Positions 38,448-48,691 of a stretch of 64,000 bases of DNA are shown here, one piece after another. The position numbers and the translations under genes were made by a program. Each line of letters starts with the position of its first letter. Position 1 is the first letter of the stretch. The notes under the pieces are model-generated. The model ran no database searches and had not been told where the DNA came from. It saw only the letters and a program-made list of their open reading frames with translations. Origin of the DNA: JADLGH01 sp964586675 (GTDB taxonomy: Bacteria > Desulfobacterota_D > UBA1144 > Nemesobacterales > UBA2774); NCBI GenBank assembly GCA_964586675.1, contig CAZPHQ010000004.1, positions 1-64,000 of the forward strand, read 5' to 3'.

Positions 38448-39278
38448 TTAAGCCTTACGGGCTTTCCTTCTGTAGTCTTTACCTTCAAGGTACAGGAACT
38501 CGCACATCTCGAAGAGCCGCGACGCTATCCTCTCCCCTACCCTCGCCTCGAGTATCTCCGTCGTGTCGCCCTTCTCGCGCGCTATCTCGCGCGTGACGTA
38601 ATTCGTCGTGGCGAGCGTCTGACGCGAGGCGTTGTAGCGCTTGGATATGAGCTGATCGAGTATGTTGAGCTCCCACTCGCTGCTCCTCCCCTTCCCGAGC
38701 TCGTCTATGACGAGCACCTCGGCCTCGACGAGCGGCAGTATGACGTCGTTCTCCGGCGTGCCTTCAGAGTAGGCCTGCTTAAGCTCGGAGAGGAGATAAA
38801 AGAAATCCTTGAACATGCACTTCACGCCGTGCCCGAGGGTCAGCTCCGCAATCGTGCCGACTGCAAGGTGCGTCTTCCCGAGCCCGGACGCCCCCATGAG
38901 CAGAAACCCTTTTTTAGTCGGGAATTTTTTTACGAACTCCTCCTTGGCATAAATGAGCGCCTTCTGGAGCGACTGGTTCATGGAGCCGGGAGAGAGCCCC
39001 GCGTCCACCTGGTTGACGTGTAAGTACTTGGCCGGGATGCCCGCGCCGTTATATAGCCTGACGTTCCGCCTGACGACCCCGCACGCGGCGCAGGAAGAGA
39101 TTTTTGCGTACCCGTTCTCGTTCCGTTTCATGACGTTGCCGCTGCCCTCGCACGTCTCGCAGTTATCGACGCACTGGCAGAGGACAGCCCGCGCATAGTT
39201 CCCGCTCGTCCTGACAGTGTACCCGGCGTAGTGGCATTCCTCGCACCCGGCGGATTTTTTCTTCTTCGAAAGTATCAA
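38448..39278 (-). CDS. DnaC/IstB-like AAA+ helicase-loader ATPase with N-terminal zinc cysteines
   Basis: 276 residues. The N-terminal ~70 residues carry four Cys pairs (12/15, 34/36, 40/43, 63/66), suggesting one or two zinc sites. The AAA+ domain has Walker A GASGLGKT (129-136), Walker B VLVIDELG, sensor-1 ATTN and a C-terminal RIASRLFEMCEF. Similar to DnaC-like loaders and IstB. It directly follows (1 nt gap) the unknown 217-residue gene, with no transposase or phage gene nearby, so it may be a chromosomal helicase loader. Confidence 0.85.
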   Translation of the reverse strand: MILSKKKKSAGCEECHYAGYTVRTSGNYARAVLCQCVDNCETCEGSGNVMKRNENGYAKISSCAACGVVRRNVRLYNGAGIPAKYLHVNQVDAGLSPGSMNQSLQKALIYAKEEFVKKFPTKKGFLLMGASGLGKTHLAVGTIAELTLGHGVKCMFKDFFYLLSELKQAYSEGTPENDVILPLVEAEVLVIDELGKGRSSEWELNILDQLISKRYNASRQTLATTNYVTREIAREKGDTTEILEARVGERIASRLFEMCEFLYLEGKDYRRKARKA

Positions 39279-39279
39279 G

Positions 39280-39933
39280 CTACACCACGCTCTCTATCGA
39301 ATATTTCCTGCTCAGTATCTCGTTCCTGAACGATACCAGGCTCTCGGCATAAGCCTTTTCGGTCATGAGCCGTGCCCTCTCGCCCAGCTTCCCGCGCGCC
39401 TCGGCCTCTATCTTCTCCCGCTCTTTTTCCGGGAGGGATGCGAAGAGCTCGTCCATCGCTTCACCTATCAGTTGCGGTAACGGCGCATCATCTTCGCCGC
39501 TCTCCGACTTTAATATGCGTGTCCTGAGGCCGGAGTAATATTTCTTCACCTGCTCCCTCTTCTCGGACTCGATCAGCCTGCCGAGCCTCTCGGTTATAGA
39601 GAGCTCGGGGCCTGCGCCGCTGCCAGTCTCCGCCATACTTATTCTGCTTTTCACGCCGGGCGCGCCGTACCCGTATTCCTCCGCGCACGTCTCTATGAAT
39701 TCGGCGCACTGCCTGAGCCCCCTTATCGAGCCGCCCGGCATGGCCTTCCGCCCCTTGTCGCCGAAGGCCCGGCTTATGCCCCTCATAACTATCTCTTCAG
39801 GCAGGCCGGCGTCTCTCCAGCCGCGTATGAGGTCGTAGTCTATGGATGAGAGCATTATCCCCTCGCCCGCGAGCGAGAGGAAATATTCTTCCACGCGTTT
39901 TATATAATTTGCCCCCGGGCTCATTCCTGGCAT
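39280..39933 (-). CDS. Hypothetical protein, partner of DnaC-like ATPase
   Basis: 217 residues; not recognised. The N-terminal half is helical (YFLSLAGEGIMLSSIDYDL, WRDAGLPEEIVMRGISRAF), recalling a winged/helical replication-type domain. The C-terminal half is strongly charged and coiled-coil-like (KEREKIEAEARGKLGERAR). The product ends 1 nt before the DnaC-like gene, so the two are probably translated together. Function inferred only from neighbour: possibly a DNA-binding or helicase-recruiting partner. Confidence 0.7.
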   Translation of the reverse strand: MPGMSPGANYIKRVEEYFLSLAGEGIMLSSIDYDLIRGWRDAGLPEEIVMRGISRAFGDKGRKAMPGGSIRGLRQCAEFIETCAEEYGYGAPGVKSRISMAETGSGAGPELSITERLGRLIESEKREQVKKYYSGLRTRILKSESGEDDAPLPQLIGEAMDELFASLPEKEREKIEAEARGKLGERARLMTEKAYAESLVSFRNEILSRKYSIESVV

Positions 39934-40030
39934 AACAATTTTAAACCAATAACGGCTTAACCGGAAGCGGGCGCGAATCCGGGAAGCCGTGGGCTCCGCG
40001 CTAACGGCAGTCGCGGCAGCGCGGAACGGC

Positions 40031-40702
40031 TTATTTACCCGAGACCGCTTTTCTCATGAGAGCTATGGTTTCGGCGTAGCTTTCCGTGTGAAAGATGCCC
40101 GAGCCGGAGACTATGGCGTCCGCGCCGGCCTCGGCTATGACGTGTATGTTGTCGAGCTTTATGCCGCCGTCCACTTCTATAAGCGGCTTATGCTCCGAGC
40201 GGTCGATGATATCCCGGAGCTTTCTCACCTTCGGCACCATCGAGTGTATGAACTTCTGCCCGGCGAACCCCGGCTCGACAGTCATTATCAATATCATGTC
40301 GACGTACTCGAAAACCTCTTCGAGGGCGGAGAGCGGCGTAGTCGGGTTGAGCGCTATTCCTGCGCTCACTCCCCGCGACTTGATCGCCGATATAGTGCTG
40401 TAGAGGAGCTTGCAGGTCTCTATCTGGACGGTTACGCCCCGGACAGCGTCGCCGCCGGCGTCGATGAACTTTTCCACGAACTCGTCCGGGTTGTCTATCA
40501 TAAGGTGTATATCCATCGGCGGTGGGTCCGACTTCGCGAGGGATTCGACGACCGGGATGCCTATGCTGATGTTCGGAACAAAATGCCCGTCCATGACGTC
40601 CACGTGAATCCAGTCGGCCCCGGCCTCCTTAACCGCCCTGACCTCGTCCCCGAGCTTGGCGAAATCCGCAGAAAGTATTGACGGCACTATTAATTTTTTC
40701 AT
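40031..40702 (-). CDS. rpe: Ribulose-phosphate 3-epimerase
   Basis: 223 residues. Interconverts ribulose-5-P and xylulose-5-P. VPSILSADFAKLGDEV at the N-terminus, DWIHVDVMDGHFVPN with metal ligands, MDIHLMIDNPDEFV, VEPGFAGQKFI and VDGGIKLDNI with the catalytic Asp. GGAAGGA precedes the ATG. It is divergent from metK. Confidence 0.95.
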   Translation of the reverse strand: MKKLIVPSILSADFAKLGDEVRAVKEAGADWIHVDVMDGHFVPNISIGIPVVESLAKSDPPPMDIHLMIDNPDEFVEKFIDAGGDAVRGVTVQIETCKLLYSTISAIKSRGVSAGIALNPTTPLSALEEVFEYVDMILIMTVEPGFAGQKFIHSMVPKVRKLRDIIDRSEHKPLIEVDGGIKLDNIHVIAEAGADAIVSGSGIFHTESYAETIALMRKAVSGK

Positions 40703-40851
40703 TGTATCCTTCCCGTTGCTTGTTTTTCGGGACCGCCTTCCCCCCGATTTCCGGGTACGGATTATACCATGCCATGCCGCCCGTGGAAAAATCTCCCCCG
40801 CGCCGCCGTAAATCCCCGGAGCGAGGGGCCGATACGCGCCTCCCGGGCTTC

Positions 40852-40880
40852 TTGACAGGGCTTTTAAAACTATTTACGCT
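40852..40880 (+). promoter_or_regulatory. Predicted sigma70 promoter of metK
   Basis: Perfect TTGACA (40852-40857), 17 nt, TACGCT (40875-40880), the -10 a 3/6 match. The metK ATG is at 40928, and no SAM or SAH riboswitch core was recognised in the leader. Confidence 0.5.
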
Positions 40881-40927
40881 ATCCCGTTTTGTTACAAAAT
40901 ACTCATTCCATACAAAGGACTTAATAC

Positions 40928-42088
40928 ATGCCGCACGAGAATTTCATTTTTACTTCAGAGTCCGTAACCGAAGGCCATCCCGACAAGATGGCGGACCAGA
41001 TTTCAGACGCCGTGCTCGACGCGATGCTTTCAGGCGACCCTAAGAGCAGGGTCGCGTGCGAAACCCTCCTCACGACAGGGCTTGTCGTTGTCGCGGGAGA
41101 GATAACGGCTAACACGATAGTAGACCTCGCCGACACCGTTAGAAAGACCATCACCGAGATCGGCTACACCGACAGCGCCATGGGCTTCGACGCCAGCACC
41201 TGCGGCCTCATAATCGCCGTCGACAAGCAGTCGCCCGACATCGCCATGGGTGTCGATTCGAGCAAGGACAAGGAGCAGGGAGCGGGCGACCAGGGAATCA
41301 TGTTCGGATACGCGAGCGACGAGACCCCGGAGTTCATGCCGACCCCCATAGTCATGGCCCACAAGCTCGCCAAGAGGCTCTCCGACACGCGGAAGGAAGG
41401 CATTCTGCCATTCCTCCGCCCCGACGGTAAGACGCAGGTCACGGTTCGCTACGAGAACAAGGTTCCGGTCGCGATAGACGCCGTCGTCGTATCGTCCCAG
41501 CACGCGGCGGAAGTCGATACCAGGACCATATACGAAGGCATATACGAAGAGGTAATAAAGCACACGATAGACGGCAGCCTCCTTTCCGACAAAACAAAGA
41601 TTTATATTAACCCTACAGGCAGGTTCGTAACAGGCGGCCCGATGGGGGATTCCGGACTCACCGGCAGGAAGATAATCATCGACACCTACGGCGGATGGGC
41701 GAGGCACGGAGGCGGCGCGTTTTCGGGGAAGGACCCGTCCAAGGTCGACCGGAGCGCCGCTTACATGGCCCGCTACGTCGCGAAGAACGTCGTGGCCGCC
41801 GGGCTCGCGAAGGAATGCGAGGTACAGCTCGCCTACGCTATAGGCATACACGAGCCGGTTTCGATAATGGTCGAGACGTTCGGCACTGCAGTGATACCCG
41901 AAGAGAAGATTTCGACCGCCATCAGGGAAGTATTCAACTTGAGCCCCTCGGGGATCATATCCTCTCTCAACCTGCTCAGGCCGATATATAGAGAGACGGC
42001 GTCTTACGGGCACTTCGGAAGAAGCAACCCCGAATTCACATGGGAAAAAACGGACAAGACGAAGGAGCTGGCGAAGGCCGCTTCCTGA
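40928..42088 (+). CDS. metK: S-adenosylmethionine synthase
   Basis: 386 residues. Makes SAM from methionine and ATP. GHPDKMADQISDAVLD (N-terminus), DQGIMFGYA, GDSGLTGRKIIIDTYGG and GGGAFSGKDPSKVDRS are the conserved catalytic segments. It lies 43 nt ahead of ahcY, giving the SAM-to-homocysteine half of the methyl cycle. Ile codons here are roughly 16 ATA, 9 ATC and 6 ATT by my count. Confidence 0.97.
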   Translation: MPHENFIFTSESVTEGHPDKMADQISDAVLDAMLSGDPKSRVACETLLTTGLVVVAGEITANTIVDLADTVRKTITEIGYTDSAMGFDASTCGLIIAVDKQSPDIAMGVDSSKDKEQGAGDQGIMFGYASDETPEFMPTPIVMAHKLAKRLSDTRKEGILPFLRPDGKTQVTVRYENKVPVAIDAVVVSSQHAAEVDTRTIYEGIYEEVIKHTIDGSLLSDKTKIYINPTGRFVTGGPMGDSGLTGRKIIIDTYGGWARHGGGAFSGKDPSKVDRSAAYMARYVAKNVVAAGLAKECEVQLAYAIGIHEPVSIMVETFGTAVIPEEKISTAIREVFNLSPSGIISSLNLLRPIYRETASYGHFGRSNPEFTWEKTDKTKELAKAAS

Positions 42089-42131
42089 TGTCTTCCATAA
42101 CCACCTTACATACACACCAACGGAGGCAATA

Positions 42132-43388
<1,257 letters not shown>

Positions 43389-43407
43389 TATAGTAGAATG
43401 AAAATCA

Positions 43408-44295
43408 ATGAACGACCTTCTCGACTCATTCCTTTCGTTTCTGGTGGTTGAAAAAGGTCTTTCAGAAAACACGCTGGAATCTTACGGGAGGGACCTTAAA
43501 AAGTTCCTCCTTTTTATTGAATCCCGGGGCATAACCTCCGCCCGCGAAATCAGGTACGGCGACATACTCGACTTCATGACCCATTCCCGCGAGGAAGGCC
43601 TCGGCGCGACCTCGATCGTGAGGAGCATGGTCTCGGTGAAGCAGTTCTTCAAGTACCTCCTCTCGGAGAAGGTGCTCTCCGAGGACCCGACCGCTCACAT
43701 AAAAACCCCGAAAATGAAAAAGGCCATACCCGGCGTGATATCCCTGGACGACGTCGAGAGCATACTCGGCGCGCCCGACGAATCCACCCCCGAGGGGCTC
43801 CGCGACGCCGCCATGCTGGAGATTCTATACGCGACGGGGATAAGGGTGTCGGAGCTTATCGGGCTCAAGCTGAACGATGTCAACTTCGAGCTCGGCTTCG
43901 TCGTCGTTTACGGCAAGGGCTCTAAGGAGCGGGTCGTCCCCATAGGGGATAAAGCCAGGGACAAGCTCCTTTTATACCTCCGCGATTCGAGGCCCGCGCT
44001 CCTCAAAGGCCGGGAGTCGAAGGCCCTCTTCGTCACGCGGCGCGGCGCCGGGATGACAAGGCAGGGGTTCTGGAAGATAATAAAGGCCCAGGCGCTTAAG
44101 GCCGGGGTAACGAAAAAGATAAGCCCGCATACCCTCCGGCACTCGTTCGCGACTCATCTGCTGGAGCGCGGGGCCGACCTCAGGACAATACAGATAATGC
44201 TCGGGCATTCAGACATTTCGACGACCCAGATTTACACCCACGTCGAGAGCGAGCGCCTGAAGGAGATTCACAAAAAATATCATCCGAGATCGTAA
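43408..44295 (+). CDS. xerD: Xer-type tyrosine recombinase
   Basis: 295 residues, the length of XerC/XerD. SAM-like N-terminal domain (1-100), catalytic domain with Arg146, Lys170, His241, Arg244, His267 and Tyr276 (HTLRHSFATH, LGHSDISTTQIYTHV). Resolves chromosome dimers at dif. XerC and XerD cannot be split with confidence, but ScpA/ScpB lie downstream, as for XerD in many genomes. Confidence 0.9.
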   Translation: MNDLLDSFLSFLVVEKGLSENTLESYGRDLKKFLLFIESRGITSAREIRYGDILDFMTHSREEGLGATSIVRSMVSVKQFFKYLLSEKVLSEDPTAHIKTPKMKKAIPGVISLDDVESILGAPDESTPEGLRDAAMLEILYATGIRVSELIGLKLNDVNFELGFVVVYGKGSKERVVPIGDKARDKLLLYLRDSRPALLKGRESKALFVTRRGAGMTRQGFWKIIKAQALKAGVTKKISPHTLRHSFATHLLERGADLRTIQIMLGHSDISTTQIYTHVESERLKEIHKKYHPRS

Positions 44296-44348
44296 TCTCC
44301 CCGGAATCGAGTATATTATTCCGGACAAGATAAAGTTCCACACAACCT

Positions 44349-45035
44349 ATGAATTTCGACTTTCTCAATAATATAGATCTCTTGCTTATACAGGCCCCGG
44401 TGATACTCCTCTCCCTCACGGTGCACGAGTATTTTCACGGCTGGACAGCCAACAAGCTCGGAGACCCGACGGCAAAGATGCAGGGAAGGCTCACCTTAAA
44501 CCCCATAGCGCATCTCGACATACTGGGGACGATACTCATGTTCGTCGTAGGCTTCGGGTGGGCTAAGCCGGTTCCGATAGACCCCCGTAACTTCAAGGAC
44601 CCGAAAAAAGACACGATACTCGTCGCCATAGCCGGCCCGCTTTCGAACCTCGCCATGGCGCTCGCCGCAGGCCTTGCGCTAAGATACATGATCCCAAAGA
44701 TGGTGAGCGGCGAGATAAACTCCGAAGGCGTGTATCCCGTAGTTGCCATCATACTGATTCTCACCCTGTTCTACGGGATAGCGTTGGCTGTTTTCAACAT
44801 GATACCGATACCGCCCCTAGACGGCTCGCGCGTGCTTTACGGAATACTTCCCAACCGCTATGCCTACGCCTACAGCAGGTTCGAGCCCTACGGCGTCATT
44901 TTCCTGTTCCTGCTCTTCATATTCGGCGGGGGGGTCTTCAAATACCTCCTCCTGCCCGTCTCATACATTTCCGTCAAGCTCTCGGGGTACAATTCCGGCA
45001 CGCTTTGGGGTATTATAGATGCGTTGCTGAAATGA
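44349..45035 (+). CDS. Site-2 protease family membrane metalloprotease (M50)
   Basis: 228 residues with about four membrane segments. Zinc motif HEYFHG at the N-terminus (LTVHEYFHGWTANKLGD) and NMIPIPPLDGSRVLYGILP, the NPDG-like motif that supplies the third ligand. Shorter than RseP (no PDZ). Substrates unknown. Its TGA overlaps the scpA ATG. Confidence 0.9.
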   Translation: MNFDFLNNIDLLLIQAPVILLSLTVHEYFHGWTANKLGDPTAKMQGRLTLNPIAHLDILGTILMFVVGFGWAKPVPIDPRNFKDPKKDTILVAIAGPLSNLAMALAAGLALRYMIPKMVSGEINSEGVYPVVAIILILTLFYGIALAVFNMIPIPPLDGSRVLYGILPNRYAYAYSRFEPYGVIFLFLLFIFGGGVFKYLLLPVSYISVKLSGYNSGTLWGIIDALLK

Positions 45036-45811
45036 ACGGAAACGCCGGACACGAAGCCGAATCGATGCAGACCCGGGAGCCATGCCTCGTTAAGGTGCAG
45101 CTCTTCGAGGGCCCGCTCGACCTCCTTCTCCACCTCATCAAGAAAAACGAAGTAGACATATACGACATCCCGATAGCGGCGATCACCGAGCAGTACATCG
45201 AGTACCTCGAATTCATGAAGGACCTCGACCTCCAGGTCGTTGGCGAATATCTAGTCATAGCGGCTGAGCTGAGCCTGATAAAGTCGCGCATGCTGCTGCC
45301 GAAGCCCGTCATAGAAGAGGACGAGACAGACCCCCGCGCCGAGCTCGTGAGGAGGCTCATCGAGTACCAGAAATACAAGGACGCCGCTTCGGACCTCATC
45401 GAAAGGCCCATACTCGGGCGGGATGTGTTCAAGAGGGACTTCGACGGCTCGGAGGCTCTAGTCGAGGAAGAGGTCGAGCTCGTCCCTGTGAGCCTCTGGG
45501 CGCTTATCGAAACCTTCCGCGAGTTCTACAACCGGAGGAGCCATCTCTGGACGGAAGACATAGTCTACAAAGTCGAGAGCGTAACCCTCGAAGAGAAAAT
45601 ACACGAGATAATGACGAGGCTCAGGCAGAGGCATACGCTGAAGTTCACGGAATTCCTCGACGACTGCTCGTCCAGGTTCGACCTCGTCCTGACATTCCTC
45701 GCGATCCTCGAGCTCGCGCGCTCGGAGAATATCAGGATCACCCAGGAGGCCCACGCGGGCGACATCATCATATCCCACCACACCGGAGAGAACGAGCTTG
45801 GAGCCTACTGA
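45032..45811 (+). CDS. scpA: Segregation and condensation protein A
   Basis: 259 residues from ATG 45032, overlapping the protease stop (ATGA); the open frame back to 45005 is not needed. Kleisin that bridges SMC heads. FEGPLDLLLHLIKKNEVDIYDI is the N-terminal signature, with VGEYLVIAAELSLIKSRMLLP next. Its C-terminal part overlaps scpB by 14 nt. Confidence 0.94.
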   Translation: MNGNAGHEAESMQTREPCLVKVQLFEGPLDLLLHLIKKNEVDIYDIPIAAITEQYIEYLEFMKDLDLQVVGEYLVIAAELSLIKSRMLLPKPVIEEDETDPRAELVRRLIEYQKYKDAASDLIERPILGRDVFKRDFDGSEALVEEEVELVPVSLWALIETFREFYNRRSHLWTEDIVYKVESVTLEEKIHEIMTRLRQRHTLKFTEFLDDCSSRFDLVLTFLAILELARSENIRITQEAHAGDIIISHHTGENELGAY

Positions 45812-46373
45812 CATCAGAAAAGCCATCGAGGCCGTGATATTCATATCGGACCAGCCCGTAACCGTCGACAAGCTCATGCAGGTATTCACGGAGCTCGAAC
45901 GGGCGGACATTAAAAGACACCTGAAAGAGCTCATAGAGGAATGGGCCGGGTACGGCAGGGGATTCAGGCTCGAGGAAGTGGCTGGAGGTTACCAGTTCAG
46001 GACAGACCCCGTACACGCCGACTTCATAGCGAGCTTCAACAAGAAAGTCCGGAAGTTCAGGCTCAGCCGCGCTGCGCTCGAAGTGATAGCCATAATCGCA
46101 TACAAGCAGCCGGTGACGAAAGTGGAAGTCGAAAGCATAAGGGGCGTCGATTCCTCGGGCGTCATCAATGCCCTCCTCGAAAGGCGCATACTCGAAATAA
46201 AGGGCCGAAAAGAAGTCATCGGGAAACCGTTTCTTTACGGGACGACAGAGGAGTTTCTGGAAGTCTTCGGCTTAAAGAGCCTCAACGACCTCCCGACGCT
46301 CAAGGAAATAGACGACATAAGCAAGAACCTCGACCCCGGCATATCCCAAACCCCCGAGGCGCTGGCCGAATGA
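45798..46373 (+). CDS. scpB: Segregation and condensation protein B
   Basis: 191 residues from a TTG start at 45798. Two winged-helix domains: AIEAVIFISDQPVTVDKL and ALEVIAIIAYKQPVTKVEVESIRGVD. Binds ScpA and regulates the condensin. Overlap with scpA implies coupling. SMC itself is not in the window. Confidence 0.93.
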   Translation: MEPTDIRKAIEAVIFISDQPVTVDKLMQVFTELERADIKRHLKELIEEWAGYGRGFRLEEVAGGYQFRTDPVHADFIASFNKKVRKFRLSRAALEVIAIIAYKQPVTKVEVESIRGVDSSGVINALLERRILEIKGRKEVIGKPFLYGTTEEFLEVFGLKSLNDLPTLKEIDDISKNLDPGISQTPEALAE

Positions 46374-46396
46374 GGCCGGGCGCGGAGGGATAGGCC

Positions 46397-47194
46397 ATGA
46401 CCCCCGACGAAACCTTCGGCGAGATCAAAAGCCTCCTTTCCGAATCAGGATTCAACATATTCGTCAGAATAAGAGCGGCCGATTACGACGGCTCCGTTCC
46501 GTCCAATCGGCGGACAGAGGCGACAATGGACGGCGCGGAATCGATAATACTCGCCGGCTTCGGCGGGAACTCGTTCTGGAAAATCTTCAACGCATATCTC
46601 GATAAAAATCCCGCCTTTCGAGAGAGCCACACGGACCTCATAGACAGCTACACCGTTCTCAATATGAGCCGCGCGGGGGAGATGCTCGACTCTTCAGGCT
46701 TCAGCTACGCCCTTTCCTACCCCTTCGGCGAGAACGCGCTCGGGCTCGATTTCGTCGCGCTAGGAAGGCTCGGAGGCGCGGGTGTCGGGAGCCTGCTCGG
46801 GATACTGATCAACCCCGTCTTCGGGACGTGGATTTCCCTCCGGGCCGCCATACTCACCGACGCCGGGCTTTCGGAATACGACAACCCGTTAGAGGGGTTC
46901 GACCCCTGCCCTTCCTGCGACAAGCCCTGCATCGCCGCCTGCCCCGCGCATACGGTTTCGGAAAGCGGATGGGACTGGGAATCGTGCATGGAGTGGAGGA
47001 TGGAAACTGATGTATGCTCGGCGCGCTGCGCCTCGCGGGTCGCGTGCCCGTGGGGGAGCGAAGAGAGATACAGCCCCGAGCAGATGGCGTATCACCATTC
47101 CTTCGTCCTTAAAAGCGCACGCGCCTGGTTCTCCAAGCACCCGCGCACTGGCCGCGCGCCTTCGGACAAAGACAACCGTGTAAAATCCCGGTAA
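46397..47194 (+). CDS. QueG-like 4Fe-4S protein, short form
   Basis: 265 residues. C-terminal 4Fe-4S region FDPCPSCDKPCIAACPAHTV and a following Cys-rich stretch (CMEWRMETDVCSARCASRVACPWG). It is shorter than the ~380-residue epoxyqueuosine reductase QueG. The central part (NALGLDFVALGRLGGAGVGSLL) could be the B12-binding-like region. A relative of QueG-type ferredoxin proteins; substrate not known. Follows scpB after 23 nt. Confidence 0.7.
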   Translation: MTPDETFGEIKSLLSESGFNIFVRIRAADYDGSVPSNRRTEATMDGAESIILAGFGGNSFWKIFNAYLDKNPAFRESHTDLIDSYTVLNMSRAGEMLDSSGFSYALSYPFGENALGLDFVALGRLGGAGVGSLLGILINPVFGTWISLRAAILTDAGLSEYDNPLEGFDPCPSCDKPCIAACPAHTVSESGWDWESCMEWRMETDVCSARCASRVACPWGSEERYSPEQMAYHHSFVLKSARAWFSKHPRTGRAPSDKDNRVKSR

Positions 47195-47312
47195 TATTAA
47201 TCCCGGCTGAAGAATCGCAAAATTCATAAATAACACCGCCGGATAGTCGCCCGGGGCACGAAAACTAGCCCTGAAGCGTGGCTTTTTACATCCCGGCCGG
47301 AAGGCTTTCGAA

Positions 47313-48683
47313 ATGAAGGAAAATAATAACACGGCCCGGCACCGGAACCTCCCGCTTGTCGCCATAATCGGGAGGCCGAACGTCGGAAAATCGACCCTCT
47401 TCAACAGGCTCATAGGCGAGAGGAAGTCCATCGTCGAAGACATACCCGGGGTCACGAGGGACAGGATATACGCCGATACGGAATGGGACGGAAAGGAGTT
47501 CAGCATCGTCGACACGGGCGGCTTCGACCCCGAGGACGAAGAGCTCTATCCCTCTCTCGTAAAGAACCAGATATCTATCGCCCTCGACGAAGCAGAGGTC
47601 ATAATATTCGTCCTCGACGGGAAGGAAGGCGTCATGCCGCACGACTCCGACGTCGTAGAGCTCCTTCGAAGGGCCGGAAAGCCGGTAATATTCGCCGTCA
47701 ACAAGATCGATCACTCCAAGCACGAGCAGGCCGCGATCGAATTCCACTCACTCGGCATAGAAGACTATATAGAAATCTCGGCGCTCCAGGGCCGGAGAAT
47801 AAACGACCTCCTCGACATGATCGTCGAGCTCCTTCCCGGGAGCGAGGAAACCGGCGACGACGATGAAGACGACGGCACGATAAAGATAGCAGTCCTCGGA
47901 AAACCCAACGTCGGAAAATCGACGCTGGTCAACAAGCTCATAGGCGAGGAAAGGTCGATAACGAGCCCTATCCCCGGGACGACGAGGGACACGATAGACA
48001 CCCGCATCGAGCGGGGCGGCCAGCCATATCTCATCGTCGACACGGCGGGCATAAGGCGGAAGTCGAAGATAAGCTTCTCCGTCGAGCGGCACAGCGTCTT
48101 CCGCGCGATAAGGGCCATGGAAAAGGCAGACATCACGCTTTTGATGATAGACGCCGAGGAAGGCCCGACGCACCAGGACGCGCGTCTCGCGGAGCTCATA
48201 TCAGACAAGGGACGGGCGTGCATCGTTCTCCTCAACAAGTGGGACCTCGTCCCTAAGGAAGTCGCCGAGACACCGGACATCGAGGGCATACTGAAAGAGC
48301 GCCTTCTCGCGGTGTCGTACGCGCCCGTCATGATAATTTCGGCGCTGACAGGCAGGGGAGTAGAGAAGATATTCCAGAGGGTAAACGAGGCCTACGCGAA
48401 TTTTTCGAGCCGCATTCCGACCAAGAGCCTTAACTCGTTTTTAAAGAGAGTGACCGGCACGAACCCCCCGCCGATCTACAAGGGGAAGGAGATAAAGTTT
48501 TACTACATCTCCCAGCCGCTGACTCAGCAGCCGACATTCGTCATATTCACCAACGACATAAAGGGAGTCCCCGAGAACTACAAGCGCTTTTTGGAAACGC
48601 GCCTCAGGGAAGAATTCCCCCTCGAAGGCACGCCTGTCAAAATAATGTTCAGATCGGCCCGTAAGAAAGACAGGCCCGATTAG
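47313..48683 (+). CDS. der: GTPase Der (EngA)
   Basis: 456 residues. Two consecutive GTPase domains with P-loops GRPNVGKST and GKPNVGKST, NKID/NKWD specificity motifs, and a C-terminal KH-like domain. Needed for 50S ribosome assembly. Acidic spacer (EETGDDDEDDGT) separates the domains. Convergent with the glycosyltransferase (8 nt gap). Confidence 0.97.
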   Translation: MKENNNTARHRNLPLVAIIGRPNVGKSTLFNRLIGERKSIVEDIPGVTRDRIYADTEWDGKEFSIVDTGGFDPEDEELYPSLVKNQISIALDEAEVIIFVLDGKEGVMPHDSDVVELLRRAGKPVIFAVNKIDHSKHEQAAIEFHSLGIEDYIEISALQGRRINDLLDMIVELLPGSEETGDDDEDDGTIKIAVLGKPNVGKSTLVNKLIGEERSITSPIPGTTRDTIDTRIERGGQPYLIVDTAGIRRKSKISFSVERHSVFRAIRAMEKADITLLMIDAEEGPTHQDARLAELISDKGRACIVLLNKWDLVPKEVAETPDIEGILKERLLAVSYAPVMIISALTGRGVEKIFQRVNEAYANFSSRIPTKSLNSFLKRVTGTNPPPIYKGKEIKFYYISQPLTQQPTFVIFTNDIKGVPENYKRFLETRLREEFPLEGTPVKIMFRSARKKDRPD

Positions 48684-48691
48684 AATCGGCC

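Noticed and set aside
40703..40927. SAM or SAH riboswitch ahead of metK
   Set aside because: Neither the SAM-I core nor the SAH motif was seen; only a sigma70 promoter is supported.
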